Made by a program: the position numbers and the translations under genes. Positions 1 to 6,456 of a stretch of DNA of 21,043 nt are shown here, in pieces (the first letter of the stretch is position 1; each line of letters begins with the position of its first letter). The stretch lies in contig NZ_SRZM01000117.1 in NCBI RefSeq assembly GCF_019402445.1, positions 1 through 21,043 of the forward strand. Direction: 5' to 3'. The notes beneath the pieces were generated by a model. That model had not been told where the DNA came from, ran no database searches, and saw only the letters and a program-made list of their open reading frames with translations. The DNA is from Brachyspira pilosicoli. Its GTDB lineage: Bacteria; Spirochaetota; Brachyspiria; Brachyspirales; Brachyspiraceae.

Positions 1-37
1 AATAAAAGCTGTAAAACTATAAAAAATGTTTTTGTAG

Positions 38-68
38 TTGACTTTATTATACTTTGTGTTATTATAAT
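38..68 (+). promoter_or_regulatory. Candidate promoter of the sao-like operon
   Basis: TTGACT at 38-43 is followed after 19 nt by TATAAT at 63-68. The spacing is longer than ideal; ATTATA at 61-66 would give 17 nt. It would give a leader of about 210 nt before the first operon gene. The remainder of 1-285 is AT-rich. It holds a possible 22-codon leader ORF (92-160) and a 14-bp AT palindrome (242-255) just upstream of the ribosome binding site. I see no riboswitch or other gene there. Confidence 0.35.
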
Positions 69-91
69 TTGCATCGTAAGAGGATAATATT

Positions 92-160
92 ATGTATTTG
101 AGTCTAAAACAAAAATTATTCTTCAATCAGGACGCTTTTCCAGATATTTACTTTCTATAA
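92..160 (+). CDS. Possible 22-residue leader ORF
   Basis: ATG at 92 is preceded by AGAGG at 79-83, eight bases upstream, and the frame runs 22 codons to TAA at 158-160. The peptide starts MYLSLKQKLF and has no recognisable domain, no Cys and no run of a single amino acid of the kind seen in attenuator leaders. Its only support is a plausible ribosome binding site and its position in the putative leader of the operon. It may be chance in AT-rich DNA. Confidence 0.15.
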   Translation: MYLSLKQKLFFNQDAFPDIYFL

Positions 161-285
161 ATATACCGTGTGTATATCTTAAATCTAACTAATAGATATT
201 GTTTTTTTATATTATATTAAATTATCATTTTTTAATAATTTTATTATTAATAATATTTCAACATTATATTTTATAAGGATTTTTT

Positions 286-549
286 ATGTGTAAAGTATTG
301 GTGGAATTTATAAATACCTGTCCTACCTGCGATGGGTATTCATCATATTTAAAAGAACTTCAAGAAACGTATAAAGATAAGATAGAAGTAAAACTCTACT
401 ACGCAGGGAAAGATTTTGATTATTTAGCAAAATACGGAATGGTAGACAGAGGTACATTGATTATAAATGAAAAAAACAGATATGATGTGTTAAGCAAGAA
501 GCTAATAGAACAAGAAATTAAAAAAGCTATAGAAGCACAAAACTCTTAA
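286..549 (+). CDS. saoT: Thioredoxin-like protein with CPTC motif (SaoT-like)
   Basis: This is an 87-residue, single-domain thioredoxin-fold protein with no signal peptide, so it is probably cytoplasmic. The redox or metal-binding pair is C12-P-T-C15 near the end of the first beta strand, and there is a further Cys at position 2. It is shorter than classical thioredoxin (about 105 residues) and resembles the small thioredoxins found beside ArsP/SO_0444 permeases. AAGGA at 275-279 supports the ATG at 286. It opens the operon, 14 bp before the efflux permease. In the SAO system a thioredoxin-like (seleno)protein called SaoT holds this place; here both active positions are Cys. The fold and motif are clear. 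The role, reducing or passing on thiol-bound metal, is inferred from context, and the symbol is assigned from memory of the SAO gene set. Confidence 0.75.
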   Translation: MCKVLVEFINTCPTCDGYSSYLKELQETYKDKIEVKLYYAGKDFDYLAKYGMVDRGTLIINEKNRYDVLSKKLIEQEIKKAIEAQNS

Positions 550-563
550 ATGGAAATAAAAAT

Positions 564-1673
564 ATGATAATGCGTTTTTTGTATGTATTTTGGGACTTTC
601 TTGTTATAAGTTCAGAATGGATTGTTATAAGCTTAATATTATCTGGTATAATACATGCTTTTGTTCGTCCGCAGGTGCTTCAAAAATCTATAGGCAATAA
701 AAAAATATCCTCTCTAATAAAGACAACCATATCAGGAGCAATACTTCCTATATGCAGTTGCGGAGTGCTTCCATTGGCATTAAGTTTATATAGAACAGGT
801 GCATATTTAGGACCTACCCTTTCTTTTTTGGTGGCAACTCCAATAATTAACCCTGCTGCAATAATAGTGGCTTTTGCTATGCTTGGAAAAGAGGTTACTT
901 TTATATATATTTTATGCGGTATATTTTTGCCTTTAATAATAGGAATCTTAGGAAATATTTTTGGCGGAAAAGAATTAATTGCTCCTGAAGTTTTAAAGCT
1001 TCAAAGTATTAATATAAAAATTCCAGAAAACATTTATATAGATAAAACTCCTTGGTACAAAAAATTATATAACGGCATATTATGGGGCTTTAATAATCTA
1101 GGAATAGAAATAAGCAGATTTATATTAGTGGGTACTTTATTTGGGGCTATTTTATTAACAGTAGTGCCTCAATCATTTGTTATGCAGTATTTAAGTAACC
1201 CTAAATTAGTTTCTATTATAGGTATAACATTAGTAGGATGCATGATGTATGTGTGTGCTCTAGGGCATATTCCTTTTATTGCTGCTTTAATATCTGCAGG
1301 TGCTTCACCAGGTATAGCTATTACTTTTTTAATTACAGGTGTTGCTACAAATATATCTGAATTAATAAGCATATATAAACTAATAGGAAAAAGAACTTTA
1401 ATAATATATCTTTTCTCTATGCTTTTCTTTGGCATATTGATAGGATACATTACAAATATTTTATTGGCTAATAATTTTACACCAATATTTGATTTATCAA
1501 GTTCAAGCAAGCAAATAGAATTAGCAAATAATATAAATATTACTTTTCCAGATTGGTTCAAAAATATATGTGCTGTTGTGGTGTTGTTTATGGGGCTTTA
1601 TTCATGGTTTATGATCATAGTTAAAAAAATAAAGATTTTGCTAAATAATAAAGGAAAAGAAGTTCAATGTTGA
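564..1673 (+). CDS. saoE: SO_0444/ArsP-type metal efflux permease (SaoE-like)
   Basis: This 369-residue polytopic inner-membrane protein has about eight to ten hydrophobic segments, arranged as two halves joined by a hydrophilic stretch near residues 135-170. It carries the family signature I-C64-S-C66-G-V-L-P-L at the end of a helix, then SFLVATPIINP. The second half has a matching Cys-containing helix (VGCMMYVCALGH) followed by ISAGASPG. This pattern belongs to the DUF318/ArsP_1 permease family, whose members export thiol-binding metals or organoarsenicals. Two ATG codons (564, 570) could start translation, with only a weak GGAAA upstream. Its TGA stop overlaps the start of the next gene (ATGTTGA at 1667-1673), which suggests translational coupling. 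It is the only clear exporter in the operon and so the likely exit route for the metal product. The family is solid; the substrate is inferred. Confidence 0.8.
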   Translation: MIMRFLYVFWDFLVISSEWIVISLILSGIIHAFVRPQVLQKSIGNKKISSLIKTTISGAILPICSCGVLPLALSLYRTGAYLGPTLSFLVATPIINPAAIIVAFAMLGKEVTFIYILCGIFLPLIIGILGNIFGGKELIAPEVLKLQSINIKIPENIYIDKTPWYKKLYNGILWGFNNLGIEISRFILVGTLFGAILLTVVPQSFVMQYLSNPKLVSIIGITLVGCMMYVCALGHIPFIAALISAGASPGIAITFLITGVATNISELISIYKLIGKRTLIIYLFSMLFFGILIGYITNILLANNFTPIFDLSSSSKQIELANNINITFPDWFKNICAVVVLFMGLYSWFMIIVKKIKILLNNKGKEVQC

Positions 1674-2113
1674 GAATGCTTTTTGCTTTATGCTTTTTTG
1701 TGTTTATCTCATGCAACGATAACACTGAATATATAAAAAATGCAGAAGGCATAAATAATAAAGAGCTCTACAAAGAGTATATAAAAAAATATTCTGATAA
1801 GGAGTTATTAACTTTTTTGGAGGGAGATTTGAACGGAGATAATACAGATGACTTAATAATAATATATAAAGAATCTGAATATTCAAACAAATTAATTGGT
1901 ATATATAAAGATTCTAATAAAATATTAATGACTACTCCAATACCAGCACCTATAGAAAATTACACAATCAAATTTTATAACATAGATGAAAAAGTACCAA
2001 ATGAAATTTTAGTGTCTGGTAAAAAGGGAGCTAATATAGGTTTTGCTGTTTACAGACTTGAAAATGGAGAATTAATAAGCTTATTTGAAAACGGCATGGA
2101 AAAATGCTGCTAA
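1667..2113 (+). CDS. saoC: Small lipoprotein ending in Cys-Cys-COOH (SaoC-like)
   Basis: This is a 148-residue exported lipoprotein. A hydrophobic signal ends in the lipobox F-I-S-C16, so the mature protein should be anchored on the outer face of the inner membrane or in the outer membrane. An acidic segment near residues 50-62 (GDLNGDNTDDL) resembles an FG-GAP/EF-hand-like calcium loop. The last residues are E-K-C147-C148 followed by TAA, so the protein ends in a free vicinal Cys pair suited to binding a soft metal. The gene overlaps the permease stop by 7 nt and ends 31 nt before the next start. An alternative ATG at 1676 would give nearly the same signal peptide. SAO loci contain a small protein with a C-terminal Cys-Cys or Cys-Sec tail (SaoC); this would be an all-cysteine form. 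Metal binding is inferred. Confidence 0.7.
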   Translation: MLRMLFALCFFVFISCNDNTEYIKNAEGINNKELYKEYIKKYSDKELLTFLEGDLNGDNTDDLIIIYKESEYSNKLIGIYKDSNKILMTTPIPAPIENYTIKFYNIDEKVPNEILVSGKKGANIGFAVYRLENGELISLFENGMEKCC

Positions 2114-2144
2114 ATATAAATCAAAAAAATATAAGGAGAAAAAA

Positions 2145-3317
2145 ATGAAAAAAGTTGTAATTATTTTTTCTATGATTGCTTTCATCATTTCATGTGGCGG
2201 AAGTGATAATGCATCTAAAACAACAGAAACTTCTATTTCAGAAGATGTACAAGCTATAGTTGATGACTATAATTTGGAAGAGTTAAGCGATGCAGACAAA
2301 AAATACAAAATTAATTTAGGTTATTATAACTGCGACCATATGACAGCAGCTTGTGTCGGAGAAGATACTGGAATATTTAAAGCATTAGGTTTAAATGTTA
2401 CAGTTACAGGAAATGGTAATGTACCAGAGGCTATGAGTGCTGGACAAATGGATATGGCTTATGCTGGTTTTACAACTACTTTAAATGCTGTAAAAAATAA
2501 AGTTCCTCTTTTTATAGCGGCAGAAAATCATACAGGAGGAGCTGAGTATTTTGTTGTTTCTAAAGCAATAGAAAAGCCTGAAGATTTATTAAACAAAAAA
2601 ATATCTATGGGAGCTAATGCAGAAACTGAAAATCTAAACTGGGCAGAATGGACAGAGCAATTAAATATACCAAGAGATACTACTTATTATGAAAACTTTT
2701 CTATGAGTGATTCTGATGCATATTTTGCATTTAAGTTAGGACAGCTTGATGGATACGGTGCATGCGACCCTTGGGGTTCTATGGCAGAATATGAAAACAC
2801 TGGTAAAATATTAAAAAGACAAAACACAGACAGAGAAATTGATGGTCATGGTACTTGCTGTAAAGTTTGTATGAATTATAACTTTGCTAAAGCTCACCCA
2901 AAATTGGCAGAGAGAATACTTCTTGCTCATGTTATGTCTATAGAATATATGTATCTTCACCCTTACAAAGCAGCAGAAATATTTGCTGAAAATTATAATG
3001 TTCCTTTGGAAGTTGGCCTTATGACTTTATGGAAAAAACTCAATGAAGAAGGAAGAACTATCACTTGGAAATTAAACAGAGAATACGTTCATAATCAAAT
3101 GAAAACTATGAAGAGATTAGGTATAAGAGATGATATTAATTCTCTTAATATAGATGATTATATTGACTTATCTTATTTTGAAAATTCAGGTGCTAAAGAT
3201 TTTGATGTATTTATTAAAGAACAAGTTGATCCAATATTCCCTCTTGGCATGAGTTATAAAGATTGGAGAGCTAAAGCAGTAGAGATAGATAATATTAAAG
3301 AAGAACCTAAAGCATAA
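2145..3317 (+). CDS. Cys-rich ABC substrate-binding lipoprotein, NMT1/SsuA type
   Basis: This 390-residue lipoprotein has a signal peptide ending I-I-S-C17, then an acidic linker and a two-lobed periplasmic-binding fold of the nitrate/sulfonate/taurine (NMT1/THI5, SsuA) type. Typical elements are G-x-F-K-A-L-G near residues 76-82, MSAGQMDMAYAG near 97-108, and a helical C-terminal part (HPYKAAEIFAENYNVP). The ATG at 2145 is chosen because AAGGAG at 2133-2138 precedes it and a signal peptide follows directly; the longer frame from 2085 has neither. Apart from the lipid Cys it contains C63, C70, C207, C238, C239 and C242, including an H-G-T-C-C-K-V-C cluster, which is unusual for an exported sulfonate binder and fits a soft-metal or thiol ligand. 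It could be the SaoB component or an extra binding protein alongside the 275-residue one downstream; I cannot decide from memory. Confidence 0.8.
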   Translation: MKKVVIIFSMIAFIISCGGSDNASKTTETSISEDVQAIVDDYNLEELSDADKKYKINLGYYNCDHMTAACVGEDTGIFKALGLNVTVTGNGNVPEAMSAGQMDMAYAGFTTTLNAVKNKVPLFIAAENHTGGAEYFVVSKAIEKPEDLLNKKISMGANAETENLNWAEWTEQLNIPRDTTYYENFSMSDSDAYFAFKLGQLDGYGACDPWGSMAEYENTGKILKRQNTDREIDGHGTCCKVCMNYNFAKAHPKLAERILLAHVMSIEYMYLHPYKAAEIFAENYNVPLEVGLMTLWKKLNEEGRTITWKLNREYVHNQMKTMKRLGIRDDINSLNIDDYIDLSYFENSGAKDFDVFIKEQVDPIFPLGMSYKDWRAKAVEIDNIKEEPKA

Positions 3318-3339
3318 AAATTATAAGCAGGAAATAAAG

Positions 3340-4167
3340 ATGAGGCATATAATAAAGAGAAACAAATATATCATTGTATTTAGTATAATTTTTGTTATAT
3401 GCTTTATTTTATTTCAGAATTATAAAAACTCTTTAGATAAAAAAGATACAATAACTATAGCATGCGGAAATGATGCTTCTGGAATGCTTTTTGATTATAT
3501 AATAAATACTAAAAAAAATTCTAATATAGAGTTTTCAAATATTGATTATATACAGTTTTTGGATTGCTGCGGTTCTCAGGCTGAATTTGCTTTTATATCT
3601 GGAAGAGTTGATATGGCAGTATTATGTCCAGATGCGGCTTTTCAATTAACATCTATAGACACTAATTATTATATAGTAGATTCTATAGTAAAAGGCTCTA
3701 ATATATTAGTTTATTATAATGAAAGCTATGATGATGATAATATAAAACCAAAAAATATTGGATATATGAATAAAAGACTTCTTCAAGAGATATTGTTAAA
3801 AGAGAAGTATACAAATTCTAATTATTATCCTATGCTTTCAACTGCATTGCCTTATGCTTTAGAAAAGAAAACTGTTGATGCTGTATTAATTGATATTATT
3901 TTAGCTTTAAAAATAAAAGAAGCAAGGTTTAAAAAAATAGATACTGAAGAAGTTGATTATTATTTGGTGGCATCAAAAAAATTAAAAGATACTTTAATGC
4001 TTAATAATTTTATAAAAGCTTACAATGAAGCGGTAAATGATATTGAAAATGAAGCTATATTGTCAAATATGCTTACTCATTATTTAGATATTTCAAATTC
4101 ACAAGGAGAGATAAAAACATGGAAAACAATGGGAGTCAAGTTCCTCAAAATAAAAGCAGAGTCATAA
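3340..4167 (+). CDS. saoB: Membrane-anchored binding-type protein with Cys-Cys motif (SaoB candidate)
   Basis: The protein has 275 residues. One N-terminal hydrophobic helix (about residues 9-26) lacks a convincing lipobox, so it is probably an uncleaved anchor with the rest outside. The body looks like a divergent two-lobed periplasmic-binding domain: ITIACGNDASGM near residues 38-49, a short segment with D-C76-C77-G-S-Q, then F-I-S-G-R-V-D-M-A-V-L-C96-P-D, the usual place where such proteins report on a solute. Other Cys are at 21 and 42. A weak CAGGAAA precedes the ATG. The 3' end overlaps the ABC permease gene by 49 nt. SAO loci have an ABC substrate-binding (seleno)protein SaoB; the Cys-Cys pair and the position directly before the permease favour this gene, but the symbol is tentative because the Cys-rich lipoprotein upstream could also claim it. 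Confidence 0.6.
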   Translation: MRHIIKRNKYIIVFSIIFVICFILFQNYKNSLDKKDTITIACGNDASGMLFDYIINTKKNSNIEFSNIDYIQFLDCCGSQAEFAFISGRVDMAVLCPDAAFQLTSIDTNYYIVDSIVKGSNILVYYNESYDDDNIKPKNIGYMNKRLLQEILLKEKYTNSNYYPMLSTALPYALEKKTVDAVLIDIILALKIKEARFKKIDTEEVDYYLVASKKLKDTLMLNNFIKAYNEAVNDIENEAILSNMLTHYLDISNSQGEIKTWKTMGVKFLKIKAES

Positions 4168-4946
4168 ATTTAGGTAATGCTGGAAACAGTTTATTTATGA
4201 AGTTTTATAGTGTTTCTGTACTTTTAGCTATTATGATAATTTGGTATTTTCTTGCAAAAAAGATAGATAATAATTTACTTCTTCCAGATTTTATTTTAAC
4301 TTGCAAAGAGTTTTTTAAATCTTGGATAGATTCTTATACAGTACAAAATTTACTTATAACATTAGAGCGAGTATTTAGAGGTTTTCTTATAGCCTGCATA
4401 ATAGGTCTTCCATTAGGACTTATCATGGGGTATTCAAAGCCTATACTTTTGGCTGTATCACCAATAATAAACTCAATAAGACAAGTACCAATAATGGCAT
4501 GGATTCCATTAGCTATAGTGTGGTTTGGACTTGGTGATGGTCCTACAATATTTTTAATTACTATGAGTGCAATATTCCCACTTATAATAAACACAATAGA
4601 TGGAGTGAGAGGAATAGACCCTAATTATATTAATGCAGCAAGAAGTATGGGAGCAAAAAATATAGACATAATGCTTGATATAATTTTACCTGGTGCTTTG
4701 CCTTCATTTCTTACAGGATGCAGACTTGCTTTAGGACTTGGTTGGATGAGTGTAATATGTGCAGAGTTTATAGCTACAAGTAAGGGTTTTGGATTTATAT
4801 TGGTAGAAGCTCAGCAGAGGCTTGAGACACCTAAGCTTTATGCTCTTATGATAGTGTCTGCTCTTATTGGATTTAGTATGGATAGAATATTAATTATATT
4901 AGAAAAATTACTTACTTCTTGGAGATTTAAAAATGGCAATTCTTGA
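4119..4946 (+). CDS. saoP: ABC transporter permease, SsuC/TauC type (SaoP-like)
   Basis: This 275-residue inner-membrane permease has about six hydrophobic segments and belongs to the binding-protein-dependent (BPD_transp_1) family. The cytoplasmic EAA loop that contacts the ATPase is visible as INAARSMGAKN near residues 168-178, followed by ILPGALPSF. The segment SIRQVPIMAWIPLAIVWFGLG is typical of SsuC/TauC/ThiX-type permeases for sulfonates, nitrate or thiamine precursors. AAGGAG at 4103-4108 supports the ATG at 4119, even though this start lies inside the preceding gene. The stop (TGA, 4944-4946) overlaps the ATPase start by 14 nt, so permease and ATPase are likely coupled in translation. 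No other permease occurs in the operon, so it probably forms a homodimer served by the upstream binding protein(s). The family call is firm; the substrate is inferred from neighbours. Confidence 0.85.
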   Translation: MENNGSQVPQNKSRVINLGNAGNSLFMKFYSVSVLLAIMIIWYFLAKKIDNNLLLPDFILTCKEFFKSWIDSYTVQNLLITLERVFRGFLIACIIGLPLGLIMGYSKPILLAVSPIINSIRQVPIMAWIPLAIVWFGLGDGPTIFLITMSAIFPLIINTIDGVRGIDPNYINAARSMGAKNIDIMLDIILPGALPSFLTGCRLALGLGWMSVICAEFIATSKGFGFILVEAQQRLETPKLYALMIVSALIGFSMDRILIILEKLLTSWRFKNGNS

Positions 4947-5715
4947 AGTTAAAAATGTATGCAAATCTTTTAAGGTTTCAAAAAAAGCTCCTGAAGTTGA
5001 AGTATTAAGAAACATTAATTTTAATATAGAAAAGGGAGAGTTTGTAACTTTGCTTGGACCTTCAGGCTGCGGTAAAACAACACTTCTTACTATGATAGGC
5101 GGTTTTCAAAATCCTAGTTCTGGAGAGATATTACTTGAGGGTGAGAAAATAGAAAGACCTTCTTCTGAAAGGGGATATGTTTTTCAAAATTATGCTTTAT
5201 TTCCTTGGATGAATGTTGAAAAAAACATACTTTATTCGCTTAAATTTTCAAAGATGAATAAAGAAGAAAAAAAGAAAAGATTAGAAGAGCTCCTTGAAAT
5301 GTCGCATCTTAAAGGTCATGAAAAAAAGTATCCTATATCTCTTTCTGGGGGAATGCAGCAGAGGGTTGCTGTTGTAAGGGCATTAGCACCTAATCCAAAA
5401 ATACTTCTTTTAGATGAACCTCTTGGTGCTATAGATTTACAGATGAGAGAACATATGCAAAAAGAGCTGCTACAATTAGTTAAAGAAAGTAAAAGCACTG
5501 TATTGATGGTTACTCATGATGTATCTGAGGCTGTTTATATGAGTGATAGAGTTATTGTTATGAGCTTAAACAAAGGAGAAATTGTTGCTGATATAAAAAT
5601 AGATTTAAAGCACCCAAGAGAAAGAGACAGCATCGAATATATAGAACATGTTAGAGAACTTAGTAATAGTGTTAAAAAAGCTTTTATCAATGAAGCGGCT
5701 ATTGATAAAAGTTAA
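4933..5715 (+). CDS. saoA: ABC transporter ATP-binding protein, SsuB/TauB type (SaoA-like)
   Basis: This 260-residue cytoplasmic ATPase drives the importer. All nucleotide-binding motifs are intact: Walker A G-P-S-G-C-G-K-T-T at residues 42-50, Q-loop V-F-Q-N near 83-86, signature LSGGMQQR at 137-144, Walker B ILLLDEP at 157-163, D-loop GAIDLQ, and switch His195 in V-T-H-D. The L-F-P-W-M-N-V after the Q-loop is typical of the nitrate/sulfonate/taurine subfamily. GGAG at 4921-4924 precedes the ATG. It follows the permease with a 14-nt overlap and lies 31 nt before the MerB-like gene, so import and lysis are encoded together. The call is secure at family level; the Sao assignment comes from context. 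Confidence 0.88.
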   Translation: MAILEVKNVCKSFKVSKKAPEVEVLRNINFNIEKGEFVTLLGPSGCGKTTLLTMIGGFQNPSSGEILLEGEKIERPSSERGYVFQNYALFPWMNVEKNILYSLKFSKMNKEEKKKRLEELLEMSHLKGHEKKYPISLSGGMQQRVAVVRALAPNPKILLLDEPLGAIDLQMREHMQKELLQLVKESKSTVLMVTHDVSEAVYMSDRVIVMSLNKGEIVADIKIDLKHPRERDSIEYIEHVRELSNSVKKAFINEAAIDKS

Positions 5716-5746
5716 TATAAATATTTTTTAGAGGATTTAATTTATT

Positions 5747-6367
5747 ATGTTTGATTCAGATTTTATGAACAAATATGGCGTGTCTGATAAGTATCATAAC
5801 TTAGATTCAGATATGCAAAACGCAAGGTTAAGGTTAATTGATAAAGTAATAGAAACAGGATGCACCATCAGTAGAGAAGAAGCTATAAAAATATGTGGCG
5901 ATGAAAAATTGTACAATTCTTTAATAGAGAAAGAAATTGTTACTATGAGTGGTGATTCTATTGCATTTCTTTATCCTGTATCAGCTATGGAAACTAATCA
6001 CAGAGTAAAACTTTCGGACGGAAGAGAGTTTTGTTCTATGTGTGCTATTGATGCTTTAGGCTCTTATAGTTTATTTCATCAAGATACTGAAATTAATTCT
6101 ATATGCTCTCAAACTGGAGAGAAGATATATGTAAGAATTAAAGACAGACAAATAGTAGAACATTCGCCTAAAGATATTCATGTTATTCATGTTGATCTTA
6201 ATAAAAACAAAAACTGGGCTAGCACTTGCTGAAATATTATGAATTTCTTTGGTTCAAAGAATGATATGAATGAGTGGCTTAAAAATCAAGAGGTTGATAA
6301 CAATACAACATATCTTTTAGATTTACAAACCGCTTTTAAAGTAGCAACTGCTATATTTCAGATATAA
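5747..6367 (+). CDS. saoL: MerB-like organometallic lyase, putative selenoprotein (TGA read as Sec)
   Basis: The open frame from ATG 5747 (GAGGA at 5731-5735) meets TGA at 6230-6232 after 161 codons, but stays in frame for 44 more codons to TAA at 6365-6367, giving 206 residues, close to the roughly 212 of MerB. The N-terminal part has winged-helix character. The core has F-C96-S-M-C99-A-I-D102-A-L, matching the MerB W-C-A-L-D motif with its catalytic Cys96 and Asp99, and C120 in the place of MerB Cys117. With the same +3 offset, MerB catalytic Cys159 falls on residue 162, the TGA codon. The downstream residues N-I-M-N-F-F-G-S and N-E-W-L, then a leucine-rich tail, are the expected MerB ending. 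The enzyme would cleave carbon-metal bonds in the cytoplasm. A C-terminal truncation at TGA would lose an essential residue. Selenium incorporation is inferred. Confidence 0.8.
6230..6232 (+). other. In-frame TGA, probable selenocysteine codon
   Basis: The codon sequence is GCT-AGC-ACT-TGC-TGA-AAT-ATT-ATG, so TGA is residue 162, directly after Cys161. The family expects a Cys at this active-site position. Conserved MerB-like residues resume immediately after it, and the frame then stays open to TAA at 6365. A gene caller that does not model Sec will end the gene here. A nonsense mutation is the main alternative. Confidence 0.75.
6245..6261 (+). promoter_or_regulatory. Bacterial SECIS-like hairpin
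   Basis: TTCTTTG (6245-6251) pairs perfectly with CAAAGAA (6255-6261) around the loop GTT, or a GGTTC loop if the last G-C pair opens. The loop starts about 18-19 nt after the TGA and has G in the first positions. This fits the known pattern of bacterial SECIS elements, a short stem-loop 16-37 nt downstream with G near the start of the loop, which binds SelB. The 7-bp stem is mostly A-U, so it is only moderately stable. Confidence 0.6.
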
Positions 6368-6393
6368 TTTTTTATAAAATTAATCTCCTTATG

Positions 6394-6437
6394 ATAGTTA
6401 ATCATTTATTTAAGTATTTAATAAAATGATTAACTAT
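6394..6437. terminator. 14-bp inverted repeat between convergent genes, possible bidirectional terminator
   Basis: ATAGTTAATCATTT at 6394-6407 is exactly complementary to 6424-6437, with a 16-nt loop. It lies between the end of the MerB-like gene (+ strand, 6367) and the end of uvrC (- strand, 6457). The stem is AT-rich and has no clean T tract on either side, so it is not a textbook intrinsic terminator; its position suggests it ends both transcripts. Confidence 0.45.
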
Positions 6438-6456
6438 TAATAAATTATTTTACTTT

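Noticed and set aside
1661..1743. TGA after V-Q-C at the end of the efflux permease could be another Cys-Sec tail read through in frame
   Set aside because: The following in-frame codons just overlap the next gene's signal peptide in another frame, no family-like residues follow, and no hairpin is seen. Stop/start overlap ATGTTGA is ordinary coupling.
2085..2144. Upstream start of the Cys-rich binding protein at 2085
   Set aside because: It would place 20 charged residues before the signal peptide and has no ribosome binding site; ATG 2145 has AAGGAG and starts the signal directly.
4940..4952. TGA at the end of the ABC permease as a Sec codon
   Set aside because: Read-through adds a single codon before TAA; the permease already has normal length.
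5747..6232. A naturally shortened 161-residue MerB-like protein or pseudogene
   Set aside because: The 44 codons after TGA keep frame and family motifs with no decay, and a SECIS-like stem follows. A recent nonsense mutation cannot be fully excluded.
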